Source: an uncultured Sphingomonas sp.
GTDB taxonomy: Bacteria; Pseudomonadota; Alphaproteobacteria; Sphingomonadales; Sphingomonadaceae
Reading direction: 5' to 3'
DNA length: 64,000 nucleotides
NCBI RefSeq assembly: GCF_913062585.1
Contig: NZ_CAJXWX010000001.1
Span: 248,001-312,000, forward strand
Part shown: in pieces, positions 8,163 through 15,683 of the stretch
How positions within the stretch are numbered: the stretch's first letter is position 1
How the letters are laid out: each line of letters opens with the position of its first letter
Program-made: the position numbers and the translations under genes
The notes under the pieces: generated by a model
Database searches by the model: none
Told to the model about the DNA's origin: nothing
The model's input: only the letters and a program-made list of their open reading frames with translations

Positions 8163-9053
8163 ATGCGCAGGCTCCCCCCGCTCGGTGCGATCGAAGCATT
8201 TGTCCAGGTCGTCCGCCTCGGCTCCATCAAGGCCGCCGCCGAGGAACTGGCCCTGTCCGCGCCCGCGCTCAGCCGCCGGGTGCAGACGCTGGAGCGATTC
8301 GTCGGCAAGCCGCTCTTCGCCCGGCGACACCAGGCGATGGTGCCCAATGAGGATGGCCAGCGGCTGATGGAACAGATCGCCCCGCTGCTCGACCAATTGT
8401 CCGACGCAGTGGAGGCGATGACCAGCGGGCAGGAGGTGCTGCGCCTGCGCCTGGGGGTGCTGCCGCTCTATGCCTCGCAGCGGCTGTTCCCGCATATGGG
8501 GCTGCTCCGCGCCGCGCATCCCGAACTGCATCTCGACATCGACACCGCCGGACACGGCATCGCGCGGCTGGGCGAAGGGCTGGACGCGGTCATCGCGCTG
8601 GGCCGCGACATCGATCCGTCGCTTTATGCCAAGCGGCTGGACCGCAACAAAGTCTTCGTCATCGGCGCAAAGCGGCTGCTCGAAGGGCCCAATCCGCTGC
8701 TCCGCCCGGAACAGCTGAACGGCATGACCGCCTTGCTGCACCGCGAAATGCCCGATGCCTTCACCGCCTGGTGCCAGGTCGCCGGGCTGACCGACATCAA
8801 GCCCAAGGCGATCGACTTCTTCGATTCGGGCGGGTTGATGCTGGAAGCGGTGGCGCAGGGGCTGGGCGTCGCCTTCATGCATGCCAGCCATTTCGAACAT
8901 GCCCGCGACCCGCGCCTGGTCCGCCTGTTCGATATCGAGGTCGACAGCCCGTACAGCCACTGGTTCGTCTGCCGCCCGCGCGCGCTGCAGCAGAAATCGG
9001 TGAAGCTGTTCCACGACTGGCTGATTCGGACACTGTATCCGGAAGCGGCGTGA
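8163..9053 (+). CDS. LysR-family transcriptional regulator
   Basis: The protein has 296 residues. The N-terminal winged helix-turn-helix is clear (LGAIEAFVQVVRLGSIKAAA, then LSAPALSRRVQTLE, residues 7-45). It is followed by a periplasmic-binding-protein-like effector domain (RLRLGVLPLYASQ, FDSGGLMLEAVAQGLGVAF). The LPPLGAIEAF opening and overall pattern resemble the GcvA-like subgroup. The neighbour in the divergent direction is the CDC48-like ATPase, which is a candidate target along with the gene itself. The effector is unknown. Confidence 0.9.
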   Translation: MRRLPPLGAIEAFVQVVRLGSIKAAAEELALSAPALSRRVQTLERFVGKPLFARRHQAMVPNEDGQRLMEQIAPLLDQLSDAVEAMTSGQEVLRLRLGVLPLYASQRLFPHMGLLRAAHPELHLDIDTAGHGIARLGEGLDAVIALGRDIDPSLYAKRLDRNKVFVIGAKRLLEGPNPLLRPEQLNGMTALLHREMPDAFTAWCQVAGLTDIKPKAIDFFDSGGLMLEAVAQGLGVAFMHASHFEHARDPRLVRLFDIEVDSPYSHWFVCRPRALQQKSVKLFHDWLIRTLYPEAA

Positions 9054-9056
9054 TCC

Positions 9057-9168
9057 TTCTCCCCCTCCCGCAGGCGGGAGGGGGTCGGGGGGAGGGAAAA
9101 GAGTCTCACCGAGCCCACCACTTGCGGCTTTCCCCTCCCCCATCCCCTCCCGCCTGCGGGAGGGGCGT
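9057..9168. repeat. intergenic repeat family B, copy 2
   Basis: The arms CCCTCCCGCAGGCGGGAGGG and CCCTCCCGCCTGCGGGAGGG flank a core containing gagtctcaccgag and cacttgcggctttcc, which is nearly the same as copy 4 at 59969. It lies between the convergent LysR and rpmG genes. Confidence 0.8.
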
Positions 9169-9287
9169 GCTTGTTGCAGGCTGGAGGACATCAGGCCAAC
9201 GACAAAAAGCCGCGCGCCCTTGTCGGACGGCGGCTTCACGCCTTCAAGTCGTTCACGGGGCGCCGCGATTCGGCGCCCGCCCGTGAC

Positions 9288-9455
9288 TTACTTGATCTTG
9301 GCTTCCTTGAACTCGACATGCTTGCGCACGACCGGGTCATACTTGTTGAAGCTCAGCTTCTCGGTCTTGGTGCGCGGGTTCTTCTTGGTGACGTAGAAGT
9401 AACCGGTATCAGCCGAGCTGACGAGCTTGATCTTGACGGTGGTCGGCTTGGCCAT
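9288..9455 (-). CDS. rpmG: 50S ribosomal protein L33
   Basis: The 55-residue protein begins [20 protein letters not shown], continues [21 protein letters not shown], and ends [13 protein letters not shown]. This is the full bacterial L33 of the type without zinc-binding cysteines. It is a component of the large ribosomal subunit near the E site. AGGAA lies upstream of the ATG at 9455. A GC-rich imperfect hairpin at about 9250-9286 follows the stop and may end the transcript. Confidence 0.95.
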   Translation of the reverse strand: MAKPTTVKIKLVSSADTGYFYVTKKNPRTKTEKLSFNKYDPVVRKHVEFKEAKIK

Positions 9456-9649
9456 GACCTGGTTCCTGTATGCGTGAAAAAGCGAAAGCGGCAGCCGGAG
9501 CCGCCGCTATATAAGCGCCGCCCATGGCCCATGGACCCGCATGAGTCAAGCATTTCGCCCGATTTAAGCCCCTCTTTACATGCACGGCCCTATGGTGTCA
9601 CCCGCATCCCCCCCGGATCGGGGGCGCAGCCAGGGAGGAAAACCGCCTG

Positions 9650-10000
9650 ATGGAGATAGCCGAATCGGCCGGTGCCTGCCCTCCGGCCCCCTTCCCCGCC
9701 CCGCTGGGCGACGTCCGCGACCAGCTATGCGTCCGCATCGCCGCGCTCGACGTACGCGCCCCCTATACACCCGCCGCCGACCTGCTGCGCGGGGTGGAGA
9801 CGATTCGCCGAATCGCCCATGCCCATGGGCTGGCCTCCGCCGTCACCGTCACCCATTTCATGGATCGCGCCCTGATGAAGGGCATGGGCTCCTTTCATGG
9901 CTGGCTGGCGATGCTGACCGAAGCGGTGGCGAGCGAGCGACAGGATTTCGAGACCACGAACCATTTCGCCGAAGCCTGTTCGGAACGACTGGCGCGCTGA
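9650..10000 (+). CDS. hypothetical protein upstream of a membrane protein
   Basis: The soluble protein has 116 residues and no recognised domain. The central part is helical (VETIRRIAHAHGLASAVTVTHFMDRAL), followed by FHGWLAMLTEAVASERQ. There is a strong ribosome site, GGGAGGAAAA, 8 bases before the ATG. Its stop codon overlaps the start of the next gene by one base (TGATG at 9998-10002), which points to translational coupling and a joint role with the downstream membrane protein. The N-terminal 25 residues are Pro/Ala-rich and may be disordered. Confidence 0.65.
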   Translation: MEIAESAGACPPAPFPAPLGDVRDQLCVRIAALDVRAPYTPAADLLRGVETIRRIAHAHGLASAVTVTHFMDRALMKGMGSFHGWLAMLTEAVASERQDFETTNHFAEACSERLAR

Positions 10001-10569
10001 TGGATGCGCTGATGATCGTCCTGGTCGTCACGCTGTTCGCGCAGGTGGGCGGGCGGCTGAGCGGCTTTGCCACGCAGCTGGCGGAGCGGACCGGCCGGAT
10101 CGCTCCGGTGTTGGTCGGCGTATTGCTGGCCGAAGCCGTGCTGGCGGCGGTGGCGGTCGGGATCGGCGTCGAACTGGCACCGCAGGTCACGCCCGAGATA
10201 CGTACGCTGATCCTGGCGATCGCGCTGGCGCTGGTCGGCATCGGGCTGACCACCCGGCTGCCCCGGCCCGGATCGCCATTCGGCTGGCCCCGGCTGGGGG
10301 CGTTCGGCACCGCCCTGCTGGGCGGCGGGGCGATCCTGCTGGGCGAATCGGGATTGATGCTGGTGGCCGCCGCCGCCGCGCGCTCGCCCTTGCCCTGGGC
10401 GGCGTGGCCCGGCGCGATGCTTGGCCTGCTCGGCGCGTTGCTGCCGCCCCTGCTGCTGGGGGAGCGGGAATGGCGGCGTATCCCGTGGCGCGCGATCCGG
10501 ATCGTCATCGGCACGGGCATGATCCTGGCGGCTATCGTCATCGCCCTGGCGACAAAAGGTCTGATCTAG
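10000..10569 (+). CDS. polytopic membrane protein, possibly a degenerate UPF0016/GDT1-type transporter
   Basis: The protein has 189 residues and six hydrophobic helices in two halves of three. The halves start MIVLVVTLFAQVGGRLS and ALLGGGAILLGESGLML. UPF0016 (GDT1/Mn exporter) proteins have this two-repeat topology with ExGD[KR][TS] motifs at the same places. Here the motifs would be AQVGGRLS and LGESGLML, so the acidic signature is largely lost. The relationship is therefore only an inference, and metal transport activity is doubtful. It is translationally coupled to the gene before it. The ATG at 10000 is chosen because of the one-base overlap. Confidence 0.6.
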   Translation: MDALMIVLVVTLFAQVGGRLSGFATQLAERTGRIAPVLVGVLLAEAVLAAVAVGIGVELAPQVTPEIRTLILAIALALVGIGLTTRLPRPGSPFGWPRLGAFGTALLGGGAILLGESGLMLVAAAAARSPLPWAAWPGAMLGLLGALLPPLLLGEREWRRIPWRAIRIVIGTGMILAAIVIALATKGLI

Positions 10570-10627
10570 GGGGGCGATCAGACAATGCGGGGTTTGTACA
10601 TGGACCTGTGGGAGCCATTGGGGCATC

Positions 10628-10648
10628 GGATCGTTTACGCAACGATCC
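10628..10648. promoter_or_regulatory. 8-bp inverted repeat upstream of dps
   Basis: GGATCGTT-TACGC-AACGATCC is a perfect palindrome with a 5-base centre. It ends 25 bases before the dps start codon and overlaps the likely promoter or 5' leader. It may be an operator for a redox or iron regulator, or a leader hairpin. It does not match a Fur box or an OxyR site that I can recognise. Confidence 0.45.
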
Positions 10649-10673
10649 CATTCCAGATAGCGGGAGCCTGTCC

Positions 10674-11171
10674 ATGTCCGATATCAACCCGGCGCTCGAT
10701 ACGCCGACCGACCTGAACCGTAACGCGACCGCCAGCGTTGCCGATGCGCTGAACGGCGCGCTCGCCGATTGCTATGCGCTGTACCTGAAGACCAAGAATT
10801 TCCACTGGCACGTCTCGGGCCCGCATTTCCGCGACTATCACCTGATGCTCGACGATCAGGCGACCCAGATCCTGGGCGTGACCGACGCCATTGCCGAGCG
10901 GGTGCGCAAGACCGGCAACCTGACGCTGCGTTCGATCGGCGACATCGCGCGCCGCCAGACCATCGCCGACAATGACCGCGAGTTCGTGTCCGCCGCCGAC
11001 ATGCTGGTGGAACTGCGCGACGACAATCTGAAGCTGGTCGAGCGCTTCCGCGCGGTCAAGGACGCCGCCGAAGAGGCCAAGGACAATGCCACCAGCGGCA
11101 TCGTCGACGAATGGACCGACCAGGCCGAGGAACGCGCCTGGTTCCTGTTCGAGGCTGGCCGCAAGGGCTGA
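10674..11171 (+). CDS. dps: Dps-family DNA-binding ferritin-like protein
   Basis: The protein has 165 residues. The ferroxidase ligands of the Dps dimer interface are all present: His in NFHWHVSGP, His and Asp in DYHLMLDD, and Asp and Glu in VTDAIAERV. Dps forms a 12-mer that oxidises and stores iron and shields DNA during oxidative or starvation stress. The short N-terminal tail is only weakly basic, so DNA binding is not certain. The ribosome site is GGGAG. A palindrome lies just upstream and a strong terminator just downstream, so this is a single-gene unit. Confidence 0.93.
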   Translation: MSDINPALDTPTDLNRNATASVADALNGALADCYALYLKTKNFHWHVSGPHFRDYHLMLDDQATQILGVTDAIAERVRKTGNLTLRSIGDIARRQTIADNDREFVSAADMLVELRDDNLKLVERFRAVKDAAEEAKDNATSGIVDEWTDQAEERAWFLFEAGRKG

Positions 11172-11193
11172 GTCGCCCGCCAGAGCCGATACG

Positions 11194-11224
11194 AAAAGGC
11201 CCCGGTCGACGCCGGGGCCTTTTT
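11194..11224 (+). terminator. Rho-independent terminator after dps
   Basis: The 12-bp stem AAAAGGCCCCGG (11194-11205) pairs with CCGGGGCCTTTT (11212-11223) and is followed by further T. It sits between the convergent dps and Crp-family genes and can serve both strands. Confidence 0.85.
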
Positions 11225-11229
11225 GTGCG

Positions 11230-11961
11230 TCACGCCAATGCGGGGGGCAGCCAGGCGGGTTCGAACTGTGGCTTGCGGGGCGGCAACGGCGAGATGTCGC
11301 GCAGCGCGGGCAGGTTCAGCAGATGGATGCGGTGCGACTCGCGCGCGATCAGGCGGTCGGCCTCCATGCCCCGGATCGTCCGGTTCACATGCACCGCGGT
11401 CAAGCCGAGCAGGTCACCCATGACCTCCTGGGTCAGCGGTATGTGAAAGCTGTCGCCCTGCACCATGCCGATCGGGCTGAGCCGCGCGTAAAGGTCGACG
11501 AGGAACCGCGCCAGTTGCTCGCGTGCCGAGGCATTGCCGGTAACGGCCAGCGAGTCCATCAGCACCAGCCGCTCCATCTGCACCGCCACGGTGAACAGCG
11601 CGGCCAGGCGCGGCGCGCTGGTAAAGAGTTGACCGAAACGTTCATAAGGCACGAACGCCGTCACCGCCTCGGTAATCGCGGTCAGCGTATCGGCGGCGCG
11701 CGGCAACACCATGCTGGGCGTGCCCAATATGTCGCCGGGCAGGTGCACCTTCTGGACCAGCCGGTTGCCGCTGCGCAAAACGATCGAGGAGCTGATCCAG
11801 CCCCGCATGTGCAGGTGAAAGCCGCCCAGCACGTCCCCCTCGCGCTGAAACGTCTCGCCACGTCGCCGGACGATCGCGGCATCGCCCAGGGTCTCCAGGA
11901 TGTTTTCCTCGGCGGGGGTCAGATTGCAAAAGGCGCGAAAGCGATGGATCGGATAGGTCAT
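11230..11961 (-). CDS. Crp/Fnr-family transcriptional regulator
   Basis: The protein has 243 residues. The cyclic-nucleotide-binding-like beta-roll spans about residues 10-120 (GETFQREGDVLGGFH, KVHLPGDILG). A dimerisation helix follows, and then a C-terminal HTH (LTQEVMGDLLGLTAVHVNRTIRGM, about residues 175-200). The N-terminal cysteine cluster of FNR is absent, so it is not an Fe-S oxygen sensor of that type. The ligand is unknown. The ATG at 11961 has AGAAAGG upstream and is preferred over a longer in-frame start. The protein is similar in architecture to the second regulator at 17089. Confidence 0.88.
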   Translation of the reverse strand: MTYPIHRFRAFCNLTPAEENILETLGDAAIVRRRGETFQREGDVLGGFHLHMRGWISSSIVLRSGNRLVQKVHLPGDILGTPSMVLPRAADTLTAITEAVTAFVPYERFGQLFTSAPRLAALFTVAVQMERLVLMDSLAVTGNASAREQLARFLVDLYARLSPIGMVQGDSFHIPLTQEVMGDLLGLTAVHVNRTIRGMEADRLIARESHRIHLLNLPALRDISPLPPRKPQFEPAWLPPALA

Positions 11962-12088
11962 GGTACCTTTCTTCCATGACATCGTCCCGTCCGCCAATGA
12001 CCTGGCGCAAGAGCGGCCTTGTGTCACGCTGTCGGAAATGATGCCGATAAGAATGGGGGAGTGGCGGCATTCTATATGATACGTAACC

Positions 12089-12113
12089 GGAACACCAACC
12101 CGCCTGACCGGTT
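12089..12113 (+). promoter_or_regulatory. EcfG (general stress sigma) type promoter
   Basis: GGAAC (12089-12093), a 17-base spacer and GTT (12111-12113) match the alphaproteobacterial EcfG/SigT promoter form (GGAAC-N16-CGTT, here GGTT). It lies 31 bases before the DUF1328 start codon. DUF1328 proteins are frequent members of the general stress regulon in this class. The downstream DNA ligase gene could be read from the same promoter. Confidence 0.55.
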
Positions 12114-12143
12114 GAGCCCTTCTCAGGTCAGAAGGATTGCCCC

Positions 12144-12329
12144 ATGCTCAAGCTCGCCATCACGTTTCTCGTCGTCGGACTGGTGCTGGGCGCACTGGGT
12201 TTCGGCGGCATCGGCGGCGCGTTCGTCGGGATCGCCAAGATCCTCTTCTTCATCGCGATCGCGCTGTTCGTGATCTTCCTGGTGCTCGGGCTGGTCGCGG
12301 GCAAGTCGGTGAAGAACGCGATCGACTGA
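12144..12329 (+). CDS. DUF1328 (YtjA-like) small membrane protein
   Basis: The protein has 61 residues and two hydrophobic helices ([17 protein letters not shown] and [21 protein letters not shown]) joined by a Gly-rich turn ([12 protein letters not shown]). This is the DUF1328 pattern, in which the Gly-rich linker between the two helices is conserved. Members are small inner-membrane proteins induced by envelope or general stress, with no known molecular role. The ribosome site is AGAAGGA. An EcfG-like promoter lies upstream. The DNA ligase gene starts 7 bases after its stop, so the two are likely cotranscribed. Confidence 0.85.
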   Translation: MLKLAITFLVVGLVLGALGFGGIGGAFVGIAKILFFIAIALFVIFLVLGLVAGKSVKNAID

Positions 12330-12336
12330 TCCGCAG

Positions 12337-13929
12337 ATGCGCGACTTTGCCGCGTTGCTCGATGCGCTGATCTATACCCGCTCGCGCAACGCCAAGCTGA
12401 AGCTGGTCGCGGATTATCTCGCCGCCACGCCCGATCCCGACCGGGGTTGGGCGATGGCGGCGTTGACCGGCGATCTCGACCTGCCCGGCGTGAAGCCCGC
12501 TCTCATCCGCGCGCTGATCGAACAGAGGGTCGATCCCGTGCTGTTCCGCATGAGCCGCGACTATGTCGGCGACACCGCCGAGACGGTCGCGCTGCTCTGG
12601 CCCGCGCCCGACCGACCGCTCGATCCCGAACCGCTGTCGGTCAGCGCCGTGGTCGAGCGGTTGCGGCATCTGTCGCGCTCCGATGCGCCCGCCGTGCTGG
12701 CCGACATGCTCGACCGGATGACCGCCGAGGAACGCTTCGCGCTGTTGAAGATGGCGACCGGGGGCCTGCGCATCGGCCTGTCCGCCCGCCTCGCCAAGAC
12801 CGGCTTTGCACAGCGTTTCGGCCTGGATGTCGAGGCGGTGGAAGAGGTCTGGCACGGCCTGTCGCCGCCTTATGCCGAACTCTTCGCCTGGGGCGAAGGC
12901 ACGGGCGCACAGCCGACGCCCGCCGATGTGCCGGTCTTCCGCCCCTTCATGCTCGCCCATCCGCTGGAGGATCTGCGCGTCGACCTGACCGACTATGCCG
13001 CCGAGTGGAAATGGGACGGTATCCGGGTGCAGATCGTCCATGTCGCGGGGCAGACCCGGCTCTACAGCCGCACCGGCGACGATGTGACCCACGCCTTTCC
13101 CGATGTCGCCAGCGCCTTCGACGCGGTCGGCGCGGTGGACGGCGAACTGCTGGTCAAGGGCGAGCATCAGGGCGGCACGCTGGAGGATGGCGGGGGTGCG
13201 GCCAGCTTCAACGCATTGCAGCAACGGCTGGGGCGCAAGACGGTGTCGGCCAAGATGCTGGCCGATTATCCCGCTTTCGTCCGGCTCTATGACATATTGG
13301 TCGACGGGACGGAGGATGTCCGCGCCCTCCCCTGGACCGAGCGACGCCAGCGGTTGGAGGCGTTCGCGGCCAAGCTCGACCCCGATCGGTTCGACGTCAG
13401 CGCGGTGATCGAGGCGGCGGACTTCACCGCGCTCGAAGCCTTGCGCGCCACCGCCCGCGATGCCGCGATCGAGGGCGTTATGCTCAAGCGGCGCGACTCC
13501 CCCTATAGCGGCGGGCGGCGCGTCGGCCTGTGGTATAAGTGGAAGCGCGATCCGCTGACCGCCGATTGCGTGATGATGTACGCCCAGCGCGGCAATGGCC
13601 GGCGTTCGAGCTATTATAGCGACTATACCTTCGGCTGCTGGACCGAGGAGGGCGAGTTGCTCCCCGTTGGCAAGGCCTATTCGGGCATCACCGACGAGGA
13701 GTTGCGCCAGCTCGACCGTTTCGTGCGCGCACATACGCTCCAGCGCTTCGGCCCGGTGCGCGAGGTGGAGAAGACGCTGGTACTGGAGATCGCGTTCGAT
13801 TCGATCCACGAATCGAAGCGGCACAAGTCCGGCGTCGCGATGCGCTTCCCCCGGATCGCCCGCATCCGCACCGACAAGCCTGCCGCCGAGGCCGACCGGG
13901 TGGAGACGCTGAAGCGGCTGGTGACGTAA
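12337..13929 (+). CDS. ATP-dependent DNA ligase, damage-response (LigC-like) type
   Basis: The protein has 530 residues. An N-terminal helical DNA-binding domain (about 1-200, with LLKMATGGLRIGLSA) is followed by the adenylation domain. The nucleotidyl lysine is in EWKWDGIR near residue 225, followed by motif III-like VDGELLVK, motif IV EGVMLKRRDSPY and motif V LWYKWKRD. A C-terminal OB fold follows. In many alphaproteobacteria this ligase is encoded with an Lhr-type helicase, an MBL-fold exonuclease and the PdeM nuclease. None of those is adjacent here; the upstream partner is instead DUF1328. It acts in DNA repair beside the essential NAD-dependent ligase. Confidence 0.9.
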   Translation: MRDFAALLDALIYTRSRNAKLKLVADYLAATPDPDRGWAMAALTGDLDLPGVKPALIRALIEQRVDPVLFRMSRDYVGDTAETVALLWPAPDRPLDPEPLSVSAVVERLRHLSRSDAPAVLADMLDRMTAEERFALLKMATGGLRIGLSARLAKTGFAQRFGLDVEAVEEVWHGLSPPYAELFAWGEGTGAQPTPADVPVFRPFMLAHPLEDLRVDLTDYAAEWKWDGIRVQIVHVAGQTRLYSRTGDDVTHAFPDVASAFDAVGAVDGELLVKGEHQGGTLEDGGGAASFNALQQRLGRKTVSAKMLADYPAFVRLYDILVDGTEDVRALPWTERRQRLEAFAAKLDPDRFDVSAVIEAADFTALEALRATARDAAIEGVMLKRRDSPYSGGRRVGLWYKWKRDPLTADCVMMYAQRGNGRRSSYYSDYTFGCWTEEGELLPVGKAYSGITDEELRQLDRFVRAHTLQRFGPVREVEKTLVLEIAFDSIHESKRHKSGVAMRFPRIARIRTDKPAAEADRVETLKRLVT

Positions 13930-13938
13930 TGGACTTCA

Positions 13939-14054
13939 TTCCTCCCCTGTAAGGGGAGGTGGCAGCGCGCCGCGCTGACGGAGGGGTATCACGGCCAGCG
14001 GGCACACCCCTCCACCATGCTTCGCACGGTCCCCCTCCCCTTACAGGGGAGGAA
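13939..14054. repeat. intergenic repeat family A, copy 2
   Basis: The arms TTCCTCCCCTGTAAGGGGAGG and CCTCCCCTTACAGGGGAGGAA enclose inner arms around gctgacggaggggt and cccctccaccatgc. It lies between the convergent ligase and DUF2306 genes. Confidence 0.8.
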
Positions 14055-14076
14055 TAGAGGGCGTTTCGATCCTATC

Positions 14077-14604
14077 TCAACCGAACAGCCACGTCCCCAT
14101 GACCCGGCCGGGCGCGAAGGCGAAGGCGCCCGCCCCGATCAGTCCTGCCAGATAGAGCAGGACCATGATCCGCCGATGCGCCGCGATCCGGCCCGCCCGC
14201 GCCGCCGCGATCGCGCGCCACAGGCCGATCAGCGTGACGGGGACGAAGATATGGATCGGGCTGAACTGGCCATGGTTCAGGTCGCGCAACGCCAGGGCGG
14301 ACAGCGCCCCGACCACCATCAGCACGGCCCAGAGCTTCCCCAGCATCCGGTGCCGCGCATCCCCCTTGCGCGCAAACAGCACATACAGCCCCAGCGGCAG
14401 GGCGGGCAGGACGGCGGCCAGATGGATCGCCACCGCCACGCCATGCGCCCGCGCCAGGGTCGGCGACAGGCCCAGCGCGCCTTTGGCCAGCGCCACCAGG
14501 GCCATGACGCTGAGCGTACCGCCCCCCGCCAGGATCGCGGCGCGCAAGAGGGGCGACAGGTCGGAATGGCGCGCGGATGGAGCGGCGAGCGGCAGGCTGG
14601 TCAT
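14077..14604 (-). CDS. DUF2306-like membrane protein
   Basis: The protein has 175 residues. It has five hydrophobic segments and the DUF2306 hallmark of a small loop after helix two (FARKGDARHRMLGKLWAV), with conserved His and Arg, and later HRRIMVLLYLAG near the end. The function of the family is unknown, although the His-rich faces suggest heme or metal contact. The start is at 14604, with GGGGA upstream. It is divergent from the LytTR regulator at 14744, which makes it a plausible target of that regulator. Confidence 0.75.
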   Translation of the reverse strand: MTSLPLAAPSARHSDLSPLLRAAILAGGGTLSVMALVALAKGALGLSPTLARAHGVAVAIHLAAVLPALPLGLYVLFARKGDARHRMLGKLWAVLMVVGALSALALRDLNHGQFSPIHIFVPVTLIGLWRAIAAARAGRIAAHRRIMVLLYLAGLIGAGAFAFAPGRVMGTWLFG

Positions 14605-14743
14605 GACAATCGGTCCCCGTTGAGGCGAATGGCGCCTGTCTGCCGCGCCGCCATCCATCCGCCAGCGCGTTTGCGCGGATCGGCCCCTCCCCTTCGCGGG
14701 CGGGGCGATTTGCCGTTTCGCGAAGCGTGAATTGGCCATAGGC

Positions 14744-15541
14744 ATGATCGTCATGCCCAGCCTGCGCCGCATCCTGATCGAGCTCGCCGCGATGATCGCG
14801 CTGGGGCTGATCTTTGCGGTGCTGGGTCCGTTCGGGACCTTCGGGGCCAGCTTCGCGCGGCGGCTGATCTATTGGATCACGCTGATGCTGGCGGGCTATG
14901 CACTGTACCGCCCCGCGATGATCGCGGCACTGGCAGCGGCGAAACGGCTGCATTTGCCCGATGTCGCGGGCTGGGTGGCGGCGGCGCTGGTCGCCAGCGT
15001 GCCGATGAGCGTCGTCGTCTGGTGGATCGGGCATCTGGACGCGCCCCAGCCCCTCCCCGGCGTCGACGATGCGATTGCGCTCTATGGCAATGTGCTGGCG
15101 GTCGGCGGGATCGCCAGCCTGCTCCTCTGGTTCGGGCAAAGACGGCGCGAGGCCGCCATCGCCGCCGCGGAGCCGGTCGCGCCACCGCCACACCCGGAAC
15201 CGACGCCGCCAGAACCGGCGTCCCCTGCCCGCCCGGCCCTGCTGGACCGGCTACCGCCCGGCTTCGGCCCCGATATCCTCGCGCTGGAAATGGAGGACCA
15301 TTATCTCCGCGTCCACGGCGCCCATGGGTCGGAACTGATCCTCCTGCGGATGCGCGACGCGGTGCAGGAGATCGCGCCGTTCGACGGAGCGCAGGTCCAT
15401 CGCAGCTGGTGGGTGGCGCGCGCCGCCGTTCGCGAGGCGCATCGCGAGGGCCGTGGGCTGCGCCTGATCCTGTCGAACGGGGTCGAGGCGCGGGTATCGC
15501 GCGCGATGGTGCCGGTACTGGAGGCGGAGGGCTGGTGGTAG
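14744..15541 (+). CDS. membrane-anchored LytTR-domain transcriptional regulator
   Basis: The protein has 265 residues. The N-terminal half has four TM helices, roughly residues 7-30, 40-58, 72-92 and 105-123. A proline-rich linker follows (APPPHPEPTPPEPASP). The C-terminal domain of about 95 residues has the LytTR pattern: ILALEMEDHYLRVHG, LLRMRDAVQEI, and VHRSWWVARAAV with the conserved H-R-S and W/V-A-R-A. The product binds DNA while tethered in the membrane. Start options are a TTG at 14732 and ATGs at 14744 and 14753; none has a clear ribosome site. It is divergent from the DUF2306-like gene. Confidence 0.85.
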   Translation: MIVMPSLRRILIELAAMIALGLIFAVLGPFGTFGASFARRLIYWITLMLAGYALYRPAMIAALAAAKRLHLPDVAGWVAAALVASVPMSVVVWWIGHLDAPQPLPGVDDAIALYGNVLAVGGIASLLLWFGQRRREAAIAAAEPVAPPPHPEPTPPEPASPARPALLDRLPPGFGPDILALEMEDHYLRVHGAHGSELILLRMRDAVQEIAPFDGAQVHRSWWVARAAVREAHREGRGLRLILSNGVEARVSRAMVPVLEAEGWW

Positions 15542-15551
15542 CAACCCGTCT

Positions 15552-15678
15552 TTCCTCCCCTGCAAGGGGAGGTGGCAGGGCGAAGCCCTGACGGAGGGGT
15601 GTCACCGCTCGCGATCACGCCCCTCCACCACCCGGCTTTGCCGGGCGGTCCCCCTCCCCAAGCATAGCTTGGGGAGGA
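15552..15678. repeat. intergenic repeat family A, copy 3
   Basis: The left arm TTTCCTCCCCTGCAAGGGGAGG is paired with a diverged right arm (CCTCCCCAAGCATAGCTTGGGGAGGA). The inner arms are cgaagccctgacggaggggt and cccctccaccacccggctttgccgggcgg. It lies between the convergent LytTR and murA genes. Confidence 0.8.
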
Positions 15679-15683
15679 TTGGA

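Noticed and set aside
12019..12273. 84-codon frame overlapping the DUF1328 gene
   Set aside because: It covers the promoter and reads DUF1328 out of frame, giving a Ser/Arg-rich peptide.
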